Positions 11,240 to 22,477 of a stretch of 64,000 nt of DNA are shown piece by piece. The stretch is from Pilatotrama ljubarskyi (lineage: Eukaryota; Basidiomycota; Agaricomycetes; Polyporales; Polyporaceae). The stretch is taken from assembly GCA_022385805.1 (NCBI GenBank), contig MU277694.1, positions 221,559 to 285,558 of the forward strand, in the 5' to 3' direction. The first letter of the stretch is position 1; each line of letters starts with the position of its first letter. Under the pieces are notes generated by a model that was not told the DNA's origin, did not search any database, and was given only the letters and a program-made list of their open reading frames with translations. The translations under genes were made by a program, and so were the position numbers.

Positions 11240-14200
11240 TCAGTCGTCCCTGTGAGCCTCGACGGCGTGCTGGGTCTGCGCCTCCTCAGGACGTACGGTC
11301 GACCTGTCCGGCCAGCGCGCGGCCGCGGCGTCGATCTTCCTGAACTGCCAAGGGAAGCGAGACGGGTATAGGAAGGGCCGCAGGTCGAAGCCTATACGCG
11401 CATCGTCAGCATCTTCTCAAACGCATGCATTCCGGGACAGGGACGTACGGTTGTCGTCAGGGCTGTATTGCTCCTGCAGGCCGCAGTCAGTCGCTTCGCC
11501 TTCAGGTCGGGAGTGAAGATGCGTACCGCGTGGTAAGAGGGAGTGAGAGTGGTCATCTTGTGCCTGTTGCGAGCATACTCGAAGAAGAAGTGCTTCACCT
11601 TCTCCGCGACCTACGCGAAGCCATCAGCGCTCTATCCCACCATCCGCAGGGTCGAGGGGTCCAAACCTGTTGCGGCGAGAGGAAGGAGCCCCACTCGTGG
11701 CAGAGCTTCGTGAACATGCTCCACGGCCCGCACTTCTCGACCTTGCGCAGCCGCCCGAAGACGGAGAGCTCGTCGTAGGTCATGCCCATGTCAGCCTGCA
11801 CATGCATTACGTTGAGGAAAGCTCGGATTGCGAGGGGTCAGGGTCTTTACCTCGTCGGCCTGGACGTACGTCTCCGTGATCGGCTCCAGCTCCGCCGTCG
11901 GCACCGCCTCCAGGAAGCTTGGGGATGTGGTTAGTCCAGGCGGCACTGCGCTTGTGAGAACAGGGCGTACTCTGTCAAGATGGGCAAGTCGAAGGCGTCC
12001 CGCGCGTATGCGATGAACTTCTTGAGGTCGGTCTTGCTGATCGCTCCAATGGGGTTGACGTCGGCTGGACACGCGCGTGAGCACACTCGTGCACGTATGC
12101 CATTCGAGCGTATGCATACCAGACGAGCAGTCGTACTTTGTGAAGTACCCTCGCAAGCTTCCCGCGCGTCAGTCCTCTCCATCGACCTTCCATCACCGCG
12201 TGAGAAGGGCCACTCACCTCTCATCCACATTCGCGCTCCCCAGCACGAGCAGCCCGCCCTGTCTCCCGCGCACCCACGGCATCAGCTGCGCAAACAGATA
12301 CGCGATGACCATCCTCAACCGCGCTTGAATGTTCTGCAGCGCGAGGTTCTCCGCGGGGGTACCGCCGTGCACGCGGAAGCGCGGCTTCACGCCCGTCACG
12401 TACGCGAACAGGTCGCGCACCGCCGTCACGAGCGTGTCCATGTTCAAGTCGATGTGGTAGCTCCCAATCGCAGCCGCGAGGTCCTTCGCGCGCTTGCGCG
12501 TCGCGGGGCTCGAGTTCTCCGTGCCCATGTAGCATGTGTGGAAGATTCTGTTCGCGAACTCGCGCGGGTCGCTGGGGAGGTAGTCTGAGTCTTCGGGCAG
12601 GCCCGCGATGCGGCGTGCGTCCGCGATGACTTGCTTCTCTGTACACATAGAAAGCACATTATCACGGATGAGAATCGATGAGTTACGCAAGGAGGTGGCG
12701 GGAGGGAGAGACCAGGGACGTACCGCCGTTCCGCGCGGCCTCGGCGACGAGCCGGCACATGGAGTAGACGATAACGGACGTTGCGCAGCTGTCGATGCCG
12801 CCGCTCAGAGGAATGAAGTATCCCTGCGTGCGCGATCGGCGGAGGTAGTCCCACAACCAACACGCGGGACCCAGTCTTCGTGCACACTCGTCAGCGCTCA
12901 GCACCCTTAGTATATCGCAAGAATGGCGGAACTCACGCGATCTCTTCTTCGGGCTGGTGGTACCGCACCTCTGCCAGCTTCCCCACGACGAGCTCGCTGA
13001 AGTCCTTGACCTCGTCAGCCAGGCCGTCGGACAGCGAGAACGGCACCTCGATGCGCTCGTAGCGCTCCGCCTGCGCGGCCTGGTTGCTCCGGCTGCTTAC
13101 AGCGCGGTGCGCGCGCACGTCCTCGATGTCGATCGTCGCGGTGACGACCTCGACGTCGGAGAGGGAGAACTGCGAGCCCTGGGCGACGACGCGGCCGTTC
13201 ACGACGATGAGCGCGCAGCCGTCGTAGTAGAGGCGGTCGCCATCGCATCCTTGTTGGTTCGCGTAGAGATAGATGCCGCCGACCTGTCCAAGGGGGGAGC
13301 ACTCTGAGAGTCGGGGGTGCGCGAGGGAATGGAGAGGCTTGCCTTCATGGTTGCTTCTTTCATAAGTTCGATGCGGCGATACAGTTTGCGGAGCTCATGG
13401 TGGCTGCCGCTCGAGTTCGTGAATATCTCGACGCCGTCAAGACCCATGAGGATATGAGGACTACGAAAAGGTGAGTAAGGGGAGGTTTCGTGACGCGGGG
13501 TTTCCGCCCAGCCTACCTCGCAGGAGTGAAGAGCTCTTCACACAGCTCAACACCAATGCAGGTGTCAATGGTACTGATCACCGCATCGCCGAACGGTACC
13601 TTCGTCTGTCCGCTGAATGTCAGACGCTGTACCTCGCGATCGACGTGACCATCCTGCGCTCACCTGGCCGGTGACGGCGTTGATGAGACGAGGCAAGTAG
13701 TGGTCCTCGACTTGTCTGTGCTTCGCCCACGGGGTGAACCAGCGGAGCTCGCGATAGTTGCCGTCGTTGGCCATCCACATCTTGGGCCGGATGAGAAGGA
13801 TCTTTCCGTTGTAGATTACGACGCGGCAGTTGTATATCACGTTCTTGTGGGTGACGGGCCTATGAAGGACTGATGAGCATGGGATCTGTCGAGATATGTG
13901 TTCGAGATTGCGAGGTGCGTCCCTCGACAGCTAGGAAGACATCAGGGATGATCAGACGGGGGACTGACATTCCAATATCGCAGACGATGCCCTTGGCCAC
14001 GTCGGACTTCAGGATTTCGGCAAGGACCTCCCAGGAATGCAGTCCAGTATCCCCTGTAGAAAGATGCCATCAGCGGCGGTCTTCGCGCAGCCATGCCATA
14101 TTTACCCTCGAGGAAATGATCCATGCATCCATAGCCCCTGCGACGCGGTGTCAGAAAACGCTGCACCGACGATCGAGATTACGGCCTACGTGATCTCGAG

Positions 14201-14510
14201 TTCGGGGCCGACGCGGAGAGTGGCGCCCTTCTCCTTTGCAATCCTGATACTCTCAAGGATGCGTTGCAGGTTCCCCTGAACGAAAGTCAATATAAGTACT
14301 CGACGGTGTGCGACCTATACGCAGACGTTGCAGACGCACCTCGAAGTCCAGAGCCCATTGGTTGAGAGAACTATATGGCGCGTATATCATCGCTGCCAAA
14401 TCGCATGGGTTGGCAACATACGTACCATCTGCTCAGTGGTGAGCTTTGTGTATAACGGGCAAGGAGGGAGAGATGTGGACGAACGTGGCGACGGTGATGA
14501 GGTGACCCAT
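11240..14510 (-). CDS. QNS1: Glutamine-dependent NAD+ synthetase
   Basis: Last step of NAD+ synthesis: nicotinate adenine dinucleotide plus glutamine and ATP gives NAD+. The N-terminal nitrilase-type glutaminase runs from about 14510 to 13000 and shows the catalytic triad: Glu in GPELEITGYGC (about 14200), Lys in [16 protein letters not shown] (about 13780), Cys in [11 protein letters not shown] (about 13530). The C-terminal ATP-pyrophosphatase synthetase begins near 12830 with the P-loop [15 protein letters not shown] and continues with [39 protein letters not shown] and [20 protein letters not shown]. Start at 14510 (MGHLITVAT, spliced to [10 protein letters not shown]). More than ten short introns. 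Everything expected is present and in order. It converges with SEC6, leaving about 170 bp. Confidence 0.93.
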
Positions 14511-15059
14511 CTGTTTATCCGGTGTTGGCAGGCAGTGTTAGTGGCCCTTTGAAAATCCGTACTCGTTGGCCCAACACGTAGAGCACTCTTAGCTACGAAA
14601 GACGGCTCTCGCACACAGGAGATGCAGCCTGAGGCCCTGAGACTGCAAGCCCGGCGACCGCGCCGCACTTGCCTCTCTCGTGACATCATACTCTACATCT
14701 GCGGGCGCTTAGAGCCAGATACTCTGCCAGTGCCCCGAGCGCTACTTTACCGAAGCTCCGTCTTTTCGTCTTCCTGCCAGTAAGTACATATCCCAGTACT
14801 GTACTATTGCACACGGCCCCCAACCGCACTGCGCCCTGATTTCCAAGTCCGCCGGGAGCCGTCGACGGCGAAGGTGAGCAATGGGAGGATATCGTAGTAG
14901 TGCGGAGACTCATTCACAGCGCGCCGAGGACATAGGCCGCGGCAAGTCTATAGGTGATGGCGGTCAGCGAATGGCAAACATTCACAATAGGCCGACCTTG
15001 AGATCAGGTACTGCCTATGTATCCGATCAATTCGCTCCTTTACGATACCAGAGGGAGGC
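14511..15059. other. Upstream region of QNS1, nothing else seen
   Basis: Upstream of the QNS1 start; no recognisable coding segment or repeat. Confidence 0.4.
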
Positions 15060-15930
15060 TCCCTATGGACAGTGCCAAAAGTTCAGTAAGCCCGCTGTAG
15101 GGTGATTCCAGTGTACTTGCAAGCTCCTCGCGCAGGAGCTTCTCATTATCGCAGCCACGGTACGTGATCAGCTCATCCGATATCTGCACCTACGCGACGC
15201 GAGACGGCTGGGAGTCAACTGTTAGTGAACAATTGATCGGTCACCCAGAGCAGCGTTGTTTGAGCATGTCACCTTTCGGCCTCCAGAATGATCCTCACAG
15301 GCTGTTACATTAACAATAAACCGAATTCTGGCCAGCCCAGTATGCGACGTTCCCGTTGTCCCCCGTCGGCATCCTGAGTCGCGACGGCGACCTAGGGGTC
15401 GCGCTGAACGGCATGTTTTTGTGTTTCAGTTCTGGTTCTCGCCGCAGGTCCGACGCATCGTTCTCATGACCAGGCATGGCAATGCGCCGTAGTTTTCAGC
15501 CCAGATGAGTCTCGGTATAAGACTAAATGATTGCCCACTGCAGAAGGCCATCTTCTCCCTCACCTTCAGTCTGTCCGTCTTCGCTCCTTCAATGAAGCCC
15601 TGCTGTGGTTGCGTATCCTCCCGAGCACAGACATCGTAACCCGGGCGACGCTTGGTATGTATCTTGTAGTTCCTGACTATTAAGACCCATCATGACATAG
15701 TCACGGAATAGATCATCATGCTCCGGTGGTCCTAGGTCGTCCTCCTCCATCTGCCTCTGCCATGCGCATGGCTCAGCTCGCGGCTTCGGTGAGTGCAGGC
15801 AGGACATCATTGACGAACAGTGTTTGTGACCTAACGCATGTTCAGTCCTCTCGAATGGATACCTCTCCCTCGGCCACGGACTGGAAGGCTCCATCAGTGA
15901 CAGGCTGTTGCTGAGCTATGAGTAAAGAGG
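15060..15930 (-). pseudogene. Possible eroded gene, family unknown
   Basis: Short stretches on the minus strand look protein-like but do not join. Near 15900: QQPVTDGAFQSVAEGEV. Near 15800: SQTLFVNDVLPALTEAAS. Near 15710: EHDDLFRDYVMMGLNSQELQ. Near 15150: ISDELITYRGCDNEKLL followed by REELASTLESPYSGLTELL. They are in different frames and are partly bordered by AG/GT, but no single splicing pattern gives a continuous product. I do not recognise a family. This could be a relic, a fast-evolving gene, or chance. Confidence 0.25.
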
Positions 15931-16592
15931 AATGCAAGTCGCATTAACTATACTCATAGCCTTGCACAGCTTGCCTCAGTACGTCGGCACGAGCATCAGG
16001 TCTTCTTCGAGGCTCGCGCTTCAATGCAGGGGGCTGATCAGACAAAGTATACTGAACGGGATTTATCAGGACCTCAGTATCTGCATTGGCCGATGGCGAG
16101 TCGGCATGGTTGTATGTACGTCTGAGTATATACTAAGGATATGGGCCTGATACTGGGGACAGCTCGTCAAACTTCGCACTCGCATTTATATTTAGATAGC
16201 ATGCGCGTAGTACCGCCTGATTTTGTAATGGCGCCGTGAGGCGTACCAGGACTCTTCATTAAGCGAGCCTGAGAAGATACCATTCAGAGGGACAAGGTCC
16301 AGCCGCCTCTGCAAGTTGGCAACAGTCCACATCGAACACCGCTGGGCTGAGTGCGAATGGCAGGAGTAGTGCTGTTGGCGAGCTTAAGTAGTGTAAGACG
16401 CATACGAAGAGGAAACAACACAACAGGATGGACAGGGTACAGAGCCATGCATCATTGGATAACATCGGGTCAAGGGTATGGGGACTCGATAGCACAGAAA
16501 CAGCGACAGGCTACTAGCAGAGAGAAGATTGTCCAGAGCACCAATGAATCAGAACACTCCTTGAGGGACCGCTCGCCAGAGGAGTTAGTGGT
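15931..16592. other. No gene seen
   Basis: Region between the possible relic and the degenerate paralogue. A minus-strand frame at 16259-16495 contains a hydrophobic stretch but has no supporting splice context or similarity that I can see. Confidence 0.35.
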
Positions 16593-17538
16593 TCAAGGTC
16601 GACGTGGAGGGCAGTTGAGGGGTAGTACTACCGCACAGACACTTCTGCAGCACCGACGTGCGACTTGGACAAGGAGGGGGGACGTCGTGAGGAGTATCAA
16701 GACTCGCACAGCGGGTGTTGAGGATGCCGAAAGACGCGCTTGAAGAGCCTGAGGCTCACCTTCTCCTCCCAATGGGATGTCAGAGTCTAGCGGCAATTCC
16801 AGCTTGCTGATATTACCACTCCCGGACGCTTGCGGAGGTAAGTACATTGCTGCCGGTGACCGTCTGTGCAGAGGGTTCAGGGGCGGGGTAAGAGGTTGGC
16901 CGCTTGCGCACGACACGACTGCAATGCAGGTGACCTTGTGGCGTGAGTGGAAGCGCGCGGACGCGGGAACTCCCATTCGCGTCGGCATGTGCATCGCCGA
17001 GAGGATGCAGTTTGTCGTTTGGGCTCGGGTCGGGTTCGCTGGTCTGCGAGAGGAATGCTGGCGGGTCTTGCCTACCGTCCACCCAAGGCGGGGATGCTGG
17101 ACCCTCTGTGGTGGCACAAGTGCCTGAGCGAGGAATTGGAAGGCTCGAAGGGGGCATGCTACGGGGTACACACTGATCCCCACCGTACTGAAAACCGGTA
17201 GCTCCATGGGCTAGGACGTAGTCGCCACCGCCAAGTGACCAGTGGCGATTGCGACTATCCTCGGGCGCGGGGTCCTCATAGGGCGTCGCGGCAGTCCTGT
17301 ACTCGTTTCGCCCTCGGACGTCGGTGCCTGGGAATGCTTCTTGCAGGGGAAGAGCAGAGACAGCGGGGGATGACGGGAAGCACAGAGGATTGGAAGGACG
17401 TGTCGACTCGGATACAATGGTCGCAGGTCCACCGTCGCGTCTCGGTTCGTCGCGCTTGTCTTCTTGTTCCCTGTCGGGCATTATGCTTGATAACAACGGC
17501 GTCTTCTGAGGTACAGGAGTGAGCGGGGCTGAGGACAA
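16593..17538 (-). pseudogene. Decayed paralogue of the gene at 20774-22402, function unknown
   Basis: The minus-strand frame from about 17538 to 16813 aligns with the large exon of the 20.8-22.4 kb gene. Shared features in the same order: FPSSPAVSALPLQEAFPG against LPSSDALPVSLPESFPE, an NEYRTA/SEYEAN block, LAH followed by GxDQxVPRxxxPxxLP, GVDG/WVDG followed by QxxP and QTxEP, and SYPAPEPSA against PYPAPRTSA. Beyond about 16880 the similarity moves to another frame (ISKLELPLDSDIPLGG against SNLEIPLGDIAPGG) and then perhaps a third, so at least one frameshift lies between about 16815 and 16880. No counterpart of the C-terminal end or of the first two exons could be placed. A degenerate gene is the best reading; a real two-exon gene with diverged splicing is less likely. 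Confidence 0.6.
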
Positions 17539-18490
17539 CGTTGCCCGTCTACGAATTACCTATTTCTCTTGTAGTATGTCTGCCAGCTTGCACGAAACTC
17601 CTAGCGAGACATCCAGGGCGTACGTGACCCTGCTCGCTGATGCCGTCCAGGACAGACCCCGGGCTGGCCATCTCCGTTCCGCGGAAGGCAGTCATGCGCG
17701 GCAGTGCCGAGACTGCATGGGCACCACTATACAGATGTTCACAGCCCTCCGAAATCGCCTCGAGGTGATGCGCCGTAGGGGTTAGCCTGAGATGGCAGGT
17801 GAGCATCGCCCTCGCCCGGAACTACTAGTGGGACGCACATGCTGGTGTGCTTCTCGCAGCACGTTGATAGGGCGTGACATTGGTTTGCACGGCATTCTCG
17901 TTGGATTGTTCTTTACACATTCTGGGGGCAGATATGTACGAGGTGCCGGCACCGCCGATGGTGCGCATGGAGGTTCGCTTTCGATTATACGCTGCCCAGA
18001 CACTCTAACTGTAGGCCTCTGAGCCGAATGCGATGGCGAGTCCTAAACCATATGCGTCAGAGGACCAAATCATGCGGCACGGTGACGACGCGGTGAGCGT
18101 ATGCGCACCTTGTACCGACATTCAATCGGTATGTTATAGACGAGGCAGAGAATTTCCCGAGTGGATCCGCGGAGGCGCCTTGCCCGCATTCGCCACGTTC
18201 ATACTGACCTGACTCCCGCGATTCTTGTAGACGTTTCGGTCGACTGCCCTCCGTCCGACTTGGTATATTCAGTTTGTGTAGAGAACAGCAAAGGAGTAGC
18301 TCGCCCACCTCGCGCACGTGGCAGATAGCTAGCGAGGAGATCAAGGTCTAACACTGTCCGAGAATGGCGGCGCGCGGGTGAAAGCAGGCTTGCCCAAAGA
18401 GCTATCGAGCAAGCTGGACCTGCCACGGATAGACGTGCTCCCCAGCTCGCATATACACCGGACGCTGTGGAACATCGTCATAGTCTTACA
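17539..18490. other. No supported gene; may hold remnants of the decayed paralogue's 5' exons
   Basis: Minus-strand frames at 17549-17806 and 18057-18344 lie where the upstream exons of the decayed gene should be, but I could not align them convincingly. No other structure is seen until the MITE. Confidence 0.3.
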
Positions 18491-18498
18491 TAGCACCG
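18491..18498. repeat. Target-site duplication, left copy
   Basis: TAGCACCG immediately left of the MITE; the second copy is at 18871-18878. Confidence 0.75.
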
Positions 18499-18872
18499 TA
18501 GGACTCCTGACAATTGTAGGGGAACCCTCTTCAGCATCTCCGAAATCGCGGCCAAAATGTCCGGACATCAAATCGCGATTTTTCGCCAGAAATGTCCGGC
18601 TTGGGGGAGGGTTAGGCCCAAATTTTCGGCCAGAAATGTCCGGTTCTGCTTGGGTTCTGCGCAGAGGCATGGGCGCTTACGGCCATTTTGGGCGCTTGAC
18701 GGGCTCCCGCGGGCGCTTGGGCCCCCAAGCCCCGTCGGTTTGTCCGGCAGCCTCAGAGGGGTGTCAAATTGGGGCAGGATTTGTCCGGACTGGCAGAGGC
18801 ATCGCGGGTTCCGGAAGGTCCAATTTGTCCGGTCGTGTCCTGAAGGTTCGCCTACTATTGTCAGGGGTCCTA
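18499..18872. mobile_element. MITE-like non-autonomous DNA transposon, hAT-type features
   Basis: A 374 bp unit with 31 bp terminal inverted repeats matching at 27 positions. Left end 18499 begins TAGGACTCCTGACAAT; the right end at 18872, read inward on the minus strand, begins TAGGACCCCTGACAAT. The eight bases TAGCACCG occur directly before the element (18491-18498) and again at 18871-18878. This gives an 8 bp target duplication if the right end is taken as 18870, or GCACCG (6 bp) if both ends are TA. The interior has no transposase and carries diverged copies of a CAGAAATGTCCGG-like motif. Eight-base duplications and a TAGG-type end suggest the hAT superfamily; this assignment is inference. 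Confidence 0.85.
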
Positions 18873-18878
18873 GCACCG
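18871..18878. repeat. Target-site duplication, right copy
   Basis: TAGCACCG at the right end of the MITE; its first two bases may instead be the end of the inverted repeat. Confidence 0.7.
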
Positions 18879-20105
18879 CGCGTTGGCTGAGTGGCATGCA
18901 GCAATGGAGCGCGAGGGACTCAGGCGCGAGGCAACATGTCCGCGAAAACAAGGTGAGCCATGTCAACGTGACCGGGAACCAGCGGGCCGGGATAGTAGTA
19001 CAGTATGCCATCTGCGTCTCCTCGGTCCTGCCAACTTCCAAATTGACCAGACAGCGACGGCATGGATTCATGGACGTGGTCATTGGATATTGGGCCTCCA
19101 CACGGAGCAACTCACTGGCATGCGCATACTTGTGCAAGCTATCGATTCGCTATCCTTGAGCTCGGATGCTCGGATGCTTGCTGGGCGCCCAGTGCTCAAC
19201 AAAAGAGCTGATCGCGTCGACCACTACGTGGCTCTCGTAGAACTCTCGGCCGCTCATCTGACATAGCTCAGGTTACTCGCATCCCGTGGAAACAGCGTAC
19301 ATTTCTATTGTTCCCTCGGGCTCCAGTCGTTCCTATTCAGTCGTTCCCATCCTGCGCGCATGTAGATGGTCGCAGTCCAGCACTGGCGCTTCGGACCTGA
19401 TCAATTGTCTGGGGCTACGACGGTTGACATGGGTGTCATATAATAGGATGCAGCATGAAGCACGCTTGTTATTGTCTGACTGACTCATCGTGCCCTAGCT
19501 GGCGACCAAGCTGGCCTGCATAAGTATGAGGGTTCTCTCTACCAGCCCCGTATGCTCATGGTATAAGTGCTATCTGCTCAAGCACAGGACGCAGTCCTCT
19601 CAGTGATCCAGAGTAACGCAGCACAGGGTGCTGGAGATATGATGCGGTACGAGGAATCGTCGGTCTCCTCTGTGATCCCAGCCAATGACAATACAACAGA
19701 TCATTCGCGCAGCTTCAAGTTTGCCATCACCGACATCTCACTCTCATGAGCTATACTTCCTGTACAAGACCGGGCTGCAGGCGGCATTCAGGCTGTCAGG
19801 CTACGTCTACAAGTAGTCGCTGAAGATATCACAGGATGTTCCTAGTTCCGATGGGGCCAGCAAGTGCAAGCGGTGCGTACTTCCCGTGGCGAGGAGTAGT
19901 CAATGCGAGGTACTGATACCCTCTCCCTGAATATACCCGGTGCCAGGGGTGGTACGCGATGCAGCAAGCCCATCGGCGAGCCGGCCATGCTGTGAGGTGA
20001 TGCAACGATATATGGATAGTGCTCAGCAACGCACTGGCTTTGTCGCATACAAAAAGTCCGACTTCTGTAGCTTGCGACGTTTATGGTCACGGTGAACATC
20101 AAAGC
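18879..20105. other. No gene seen
   Basis: Only short frames on both strands, without recognisable domains or consistent splicing. Confidence 0.4.
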
Positions 20106-20163
20106 GCTATGGGTGAAGTAAATTTACTTTAAGTGCTTGATGTAAATTGGCTTCACTCATAGC
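20106..20163. repeat. Short palindromic hairpin
   Basis: Two arms of about 22 bases (GCTATGGGTGAAGTAAATTT... and its near complement ending CTTCACTCATAGC) differ at about three positions and flank a 14 base spacer. It is A+T-richer than its surroundings. It could be the joined ends of a small transposon or a transcription-related hairpin. Confidence 0.55.
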
Positions 20164-20773
20164 TTACGATGTCCACCGTTTTGCCGACGTTATGTGCAGT
20201 CTTGCAAAAACCATGCACTGTAGTATGTGTTCCGCAAATCACCTAGTGCAGTAAAAGAAAACACCTGCCTCTTGTCCCTGTCATACTTGAGCTGCCAGAA
20301 CCCCCTATGTGTTGTCGTTGCCGATGGGGCTCGATTTGTAGGCATACTCACACAACGTCCTAGTAATCCCTAGCAATTTGCTGACAATAGAGGTTAATGA
20401 TGATGGTAGATGCATGCGCCATCGTGGATACAGGAGAGGAATGTTAACGATGGACACTACGATACGTATCCGAAGAGGACTTGATAGTACAGGGAAAAAA
20501 CACATTTGCGGCTCAGAACACAGCATTGTGAAAACGTCCAGAAAGCATGTACATGGAGAGCGCACAGCAGGAAACAAGACGCGAGAGAGGCAATCCGTCG
20601 ATATAGCACACTTCCCCGATGCAGGTGTAAGTCCGCGATCATTGAAGACGACGCAGGAACTGGTCAGACAATCATATGTCACATGATGCAAGCAGCGGAT
20701 GACAACAGAGGAAAAATATGGGTGTAAGTGCTTGATGTATTCCAGGCCTCGAATGCAGAGCATCGGCCCTCTT
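20164..20773. other. No gene seen; 3' flank of the next gene
   Basis: Downstream of the stop codon at 20774. No coding segment is supported. Confidence 0.35.
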
Positions 20774-22402
20774 TCAGCGGCGACTATAGGGAGGCTCCAC
20801 GAACAGCGTCCAGTCGAAGTCGTCATAGCTGGCGAGATCGACGCTAGTGCCGTCGCCGGGGGCATAATCCCGACCATGAGGTACGGACACGGGCCAGTCG
20901 ACAACCTGCTCGTGCGATGAGTACTGCTCAGGGCGAACCAGGTCCGGTAATATATTGGGCGCCGTCACATCCATAGGAGAATCAGCGATGTTCCACAAAT
21001 CCTGCATGCCACCAGCTGCGTTGTTCGATGGCACGAGGGACGACGGCGCGGGTGGTATGCGGTAGAACGACGAGCTCGAGAGGTGACGATCCGCTCCGTA
21101 GTGCGTCGCCGTTAGGGCTACCGTTGGCGTAGAACGCAGATGAGGAGGCGCGATGTCTTCGCCAGGGACGGTAGACACGGCGGCGGGTGCGAAGGATGCC
21201 CGCCGAGGCACGCACAGAGGACGCGTTCCACTGGCATAGCCTCCAGGTGCGATGTCGCCTAGCGGTATCTCCAAGTTGCTCGCGCGGCGAGTCCCCGACC
21301 TCTGCAGAGATAGAGTGCCGCCAGCCTGCTCGTGGGCAGAGGTACGGGGGGCCGGGTAAGGGCTCGCCCGCTCGCGGACCATGTGGCGACGACGTGTGTG
21401 AACCTGCTGAGTTGGTAGATGCTCGGCGGGGCGGCCTCCGTCAATCGCGCTAGAATGCGCTACTCGGCCAGAGCAGGACATGTGGTTCAGGCGAGTACCA
21501 GGCTCGTTCGTCTGCGTGTATACTGTTGGCAGGTTCTGGTGGCCATCCACCCCAGGCATGAATACCAGACCGTTCCTGGTGGCGAGAACGCTTGAGGGAG
21601 GCAAGTAAGCAGGCAGCGCGGTACGGGGAACTCTTTGATCTGCGCCGTCATGGAGGACTATAGGCTTGTGCGCGAGGACGACGTTGCTATCGCCTGGTGA
21701 CCGTGCACTGCGGGCACCGTTCTCGAGCGCAAAGTTCCCGTAGAAGGTCGCCACGTTCGCCTCGTACTCGCTCCCTCGATAAGACTCGAATTCAGGGAAG
21801 GATTCCGGAAGAGAAACGGGAAGGGCATCGGAGGAGGGGAGCACCGAGTGGAAGGGAGACGACATGCAGTCGTGGTGGTCCATGTTCGAGGGATGCGCCA
21901 CATCTGCTAGCACTTCAGGGAAGCCGGTCTGGTTGGAGGAGGCGACATCGACGCCGCGAGAAGCAAGCTGCAGATGTGAACTGGAGGACAGGTATACGCG
22001 AGGGTCGAGAGCGCACGTACCTGCATGCCAGAGGGCTCATACCCAGAGGAATAGGACGGGGAAAGAGTCGGAGATCGATCGGTGGCTTTGGTGAGTTCGC
22101 CTCGCGCATTCGTGTCCTCTCCCGTGCCAGACTTTATGGACTGCCCGTCGGGTCCGGCAGTGGAAGTCGAGGTATCGGGAAGGAGCAGCGTGTTCTGGGG
22201 CACTTTGCTCCAGTCCTGTCCCCAAATCTGAAACTTACGCGGGCAGCATTGGCAGTTGTATCATCCGCAGAACAAGACGACTCACCATCTCCCGGTGCTC
22301 GACGAGGCCGTTTGGAATGCGCGATTTGTGCCCTGGAGCGCGTTTCTTGTTCTCGGCACTGGCTGGCAGGGACGGGTCCTTGTCGTTGGGCTGTCTGCGC
22401 AT
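20774..22402 (-). CDS. Uncharacterised protein with acidic, aromatic C-terminus; intact member of a local family
   Basis: Not recognised. Three exons: 22402 to about 22285 (39 codons, MRRQPNDKDPSLPASAENKK, basic), about 22225-22030 (begins IWGQDWSKVPQNTLLLPD), and about 21975-20774 (about 400 codons). Introns have good GTGAGT/CAG and GTACGT/CAG borders and all keep phase 0. The protein, about 500 residues, is rich in Ser, Pro, Ala and Arg, with no membrane segment or signal peptide. It ends with VDLASYDDFDWTLFVEPP, an acidic-aromatic patch of the kind seen in transcription-activation regions; that is only a suggestion. The ATG lies about 70 bp below a TATA box. A decayed relative lies at 16593-17538, so this is a duplicated, fast-evolving family. 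Confidence 0.65.
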
Positions 22403-22470
22403 TCTGTGCGAGGAGAACAAGGTCGTCGGGTAAAGAACAAGGTTGCCCTTCTGAGTGCTCTCCTCCCAGC

Positions 22471-22477
22471 TTATATA
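22471..22477 (-). promoter_or_regulatory. TATA box of the 20.8-22.4 kb gene
   Basis: CCTATATAAG on the minus strand, about 70 bp upstream of the ATG at 22402. It supports starting the protein there even though the frame stays open farther upstream to about 22630. Confidence 0.55.
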
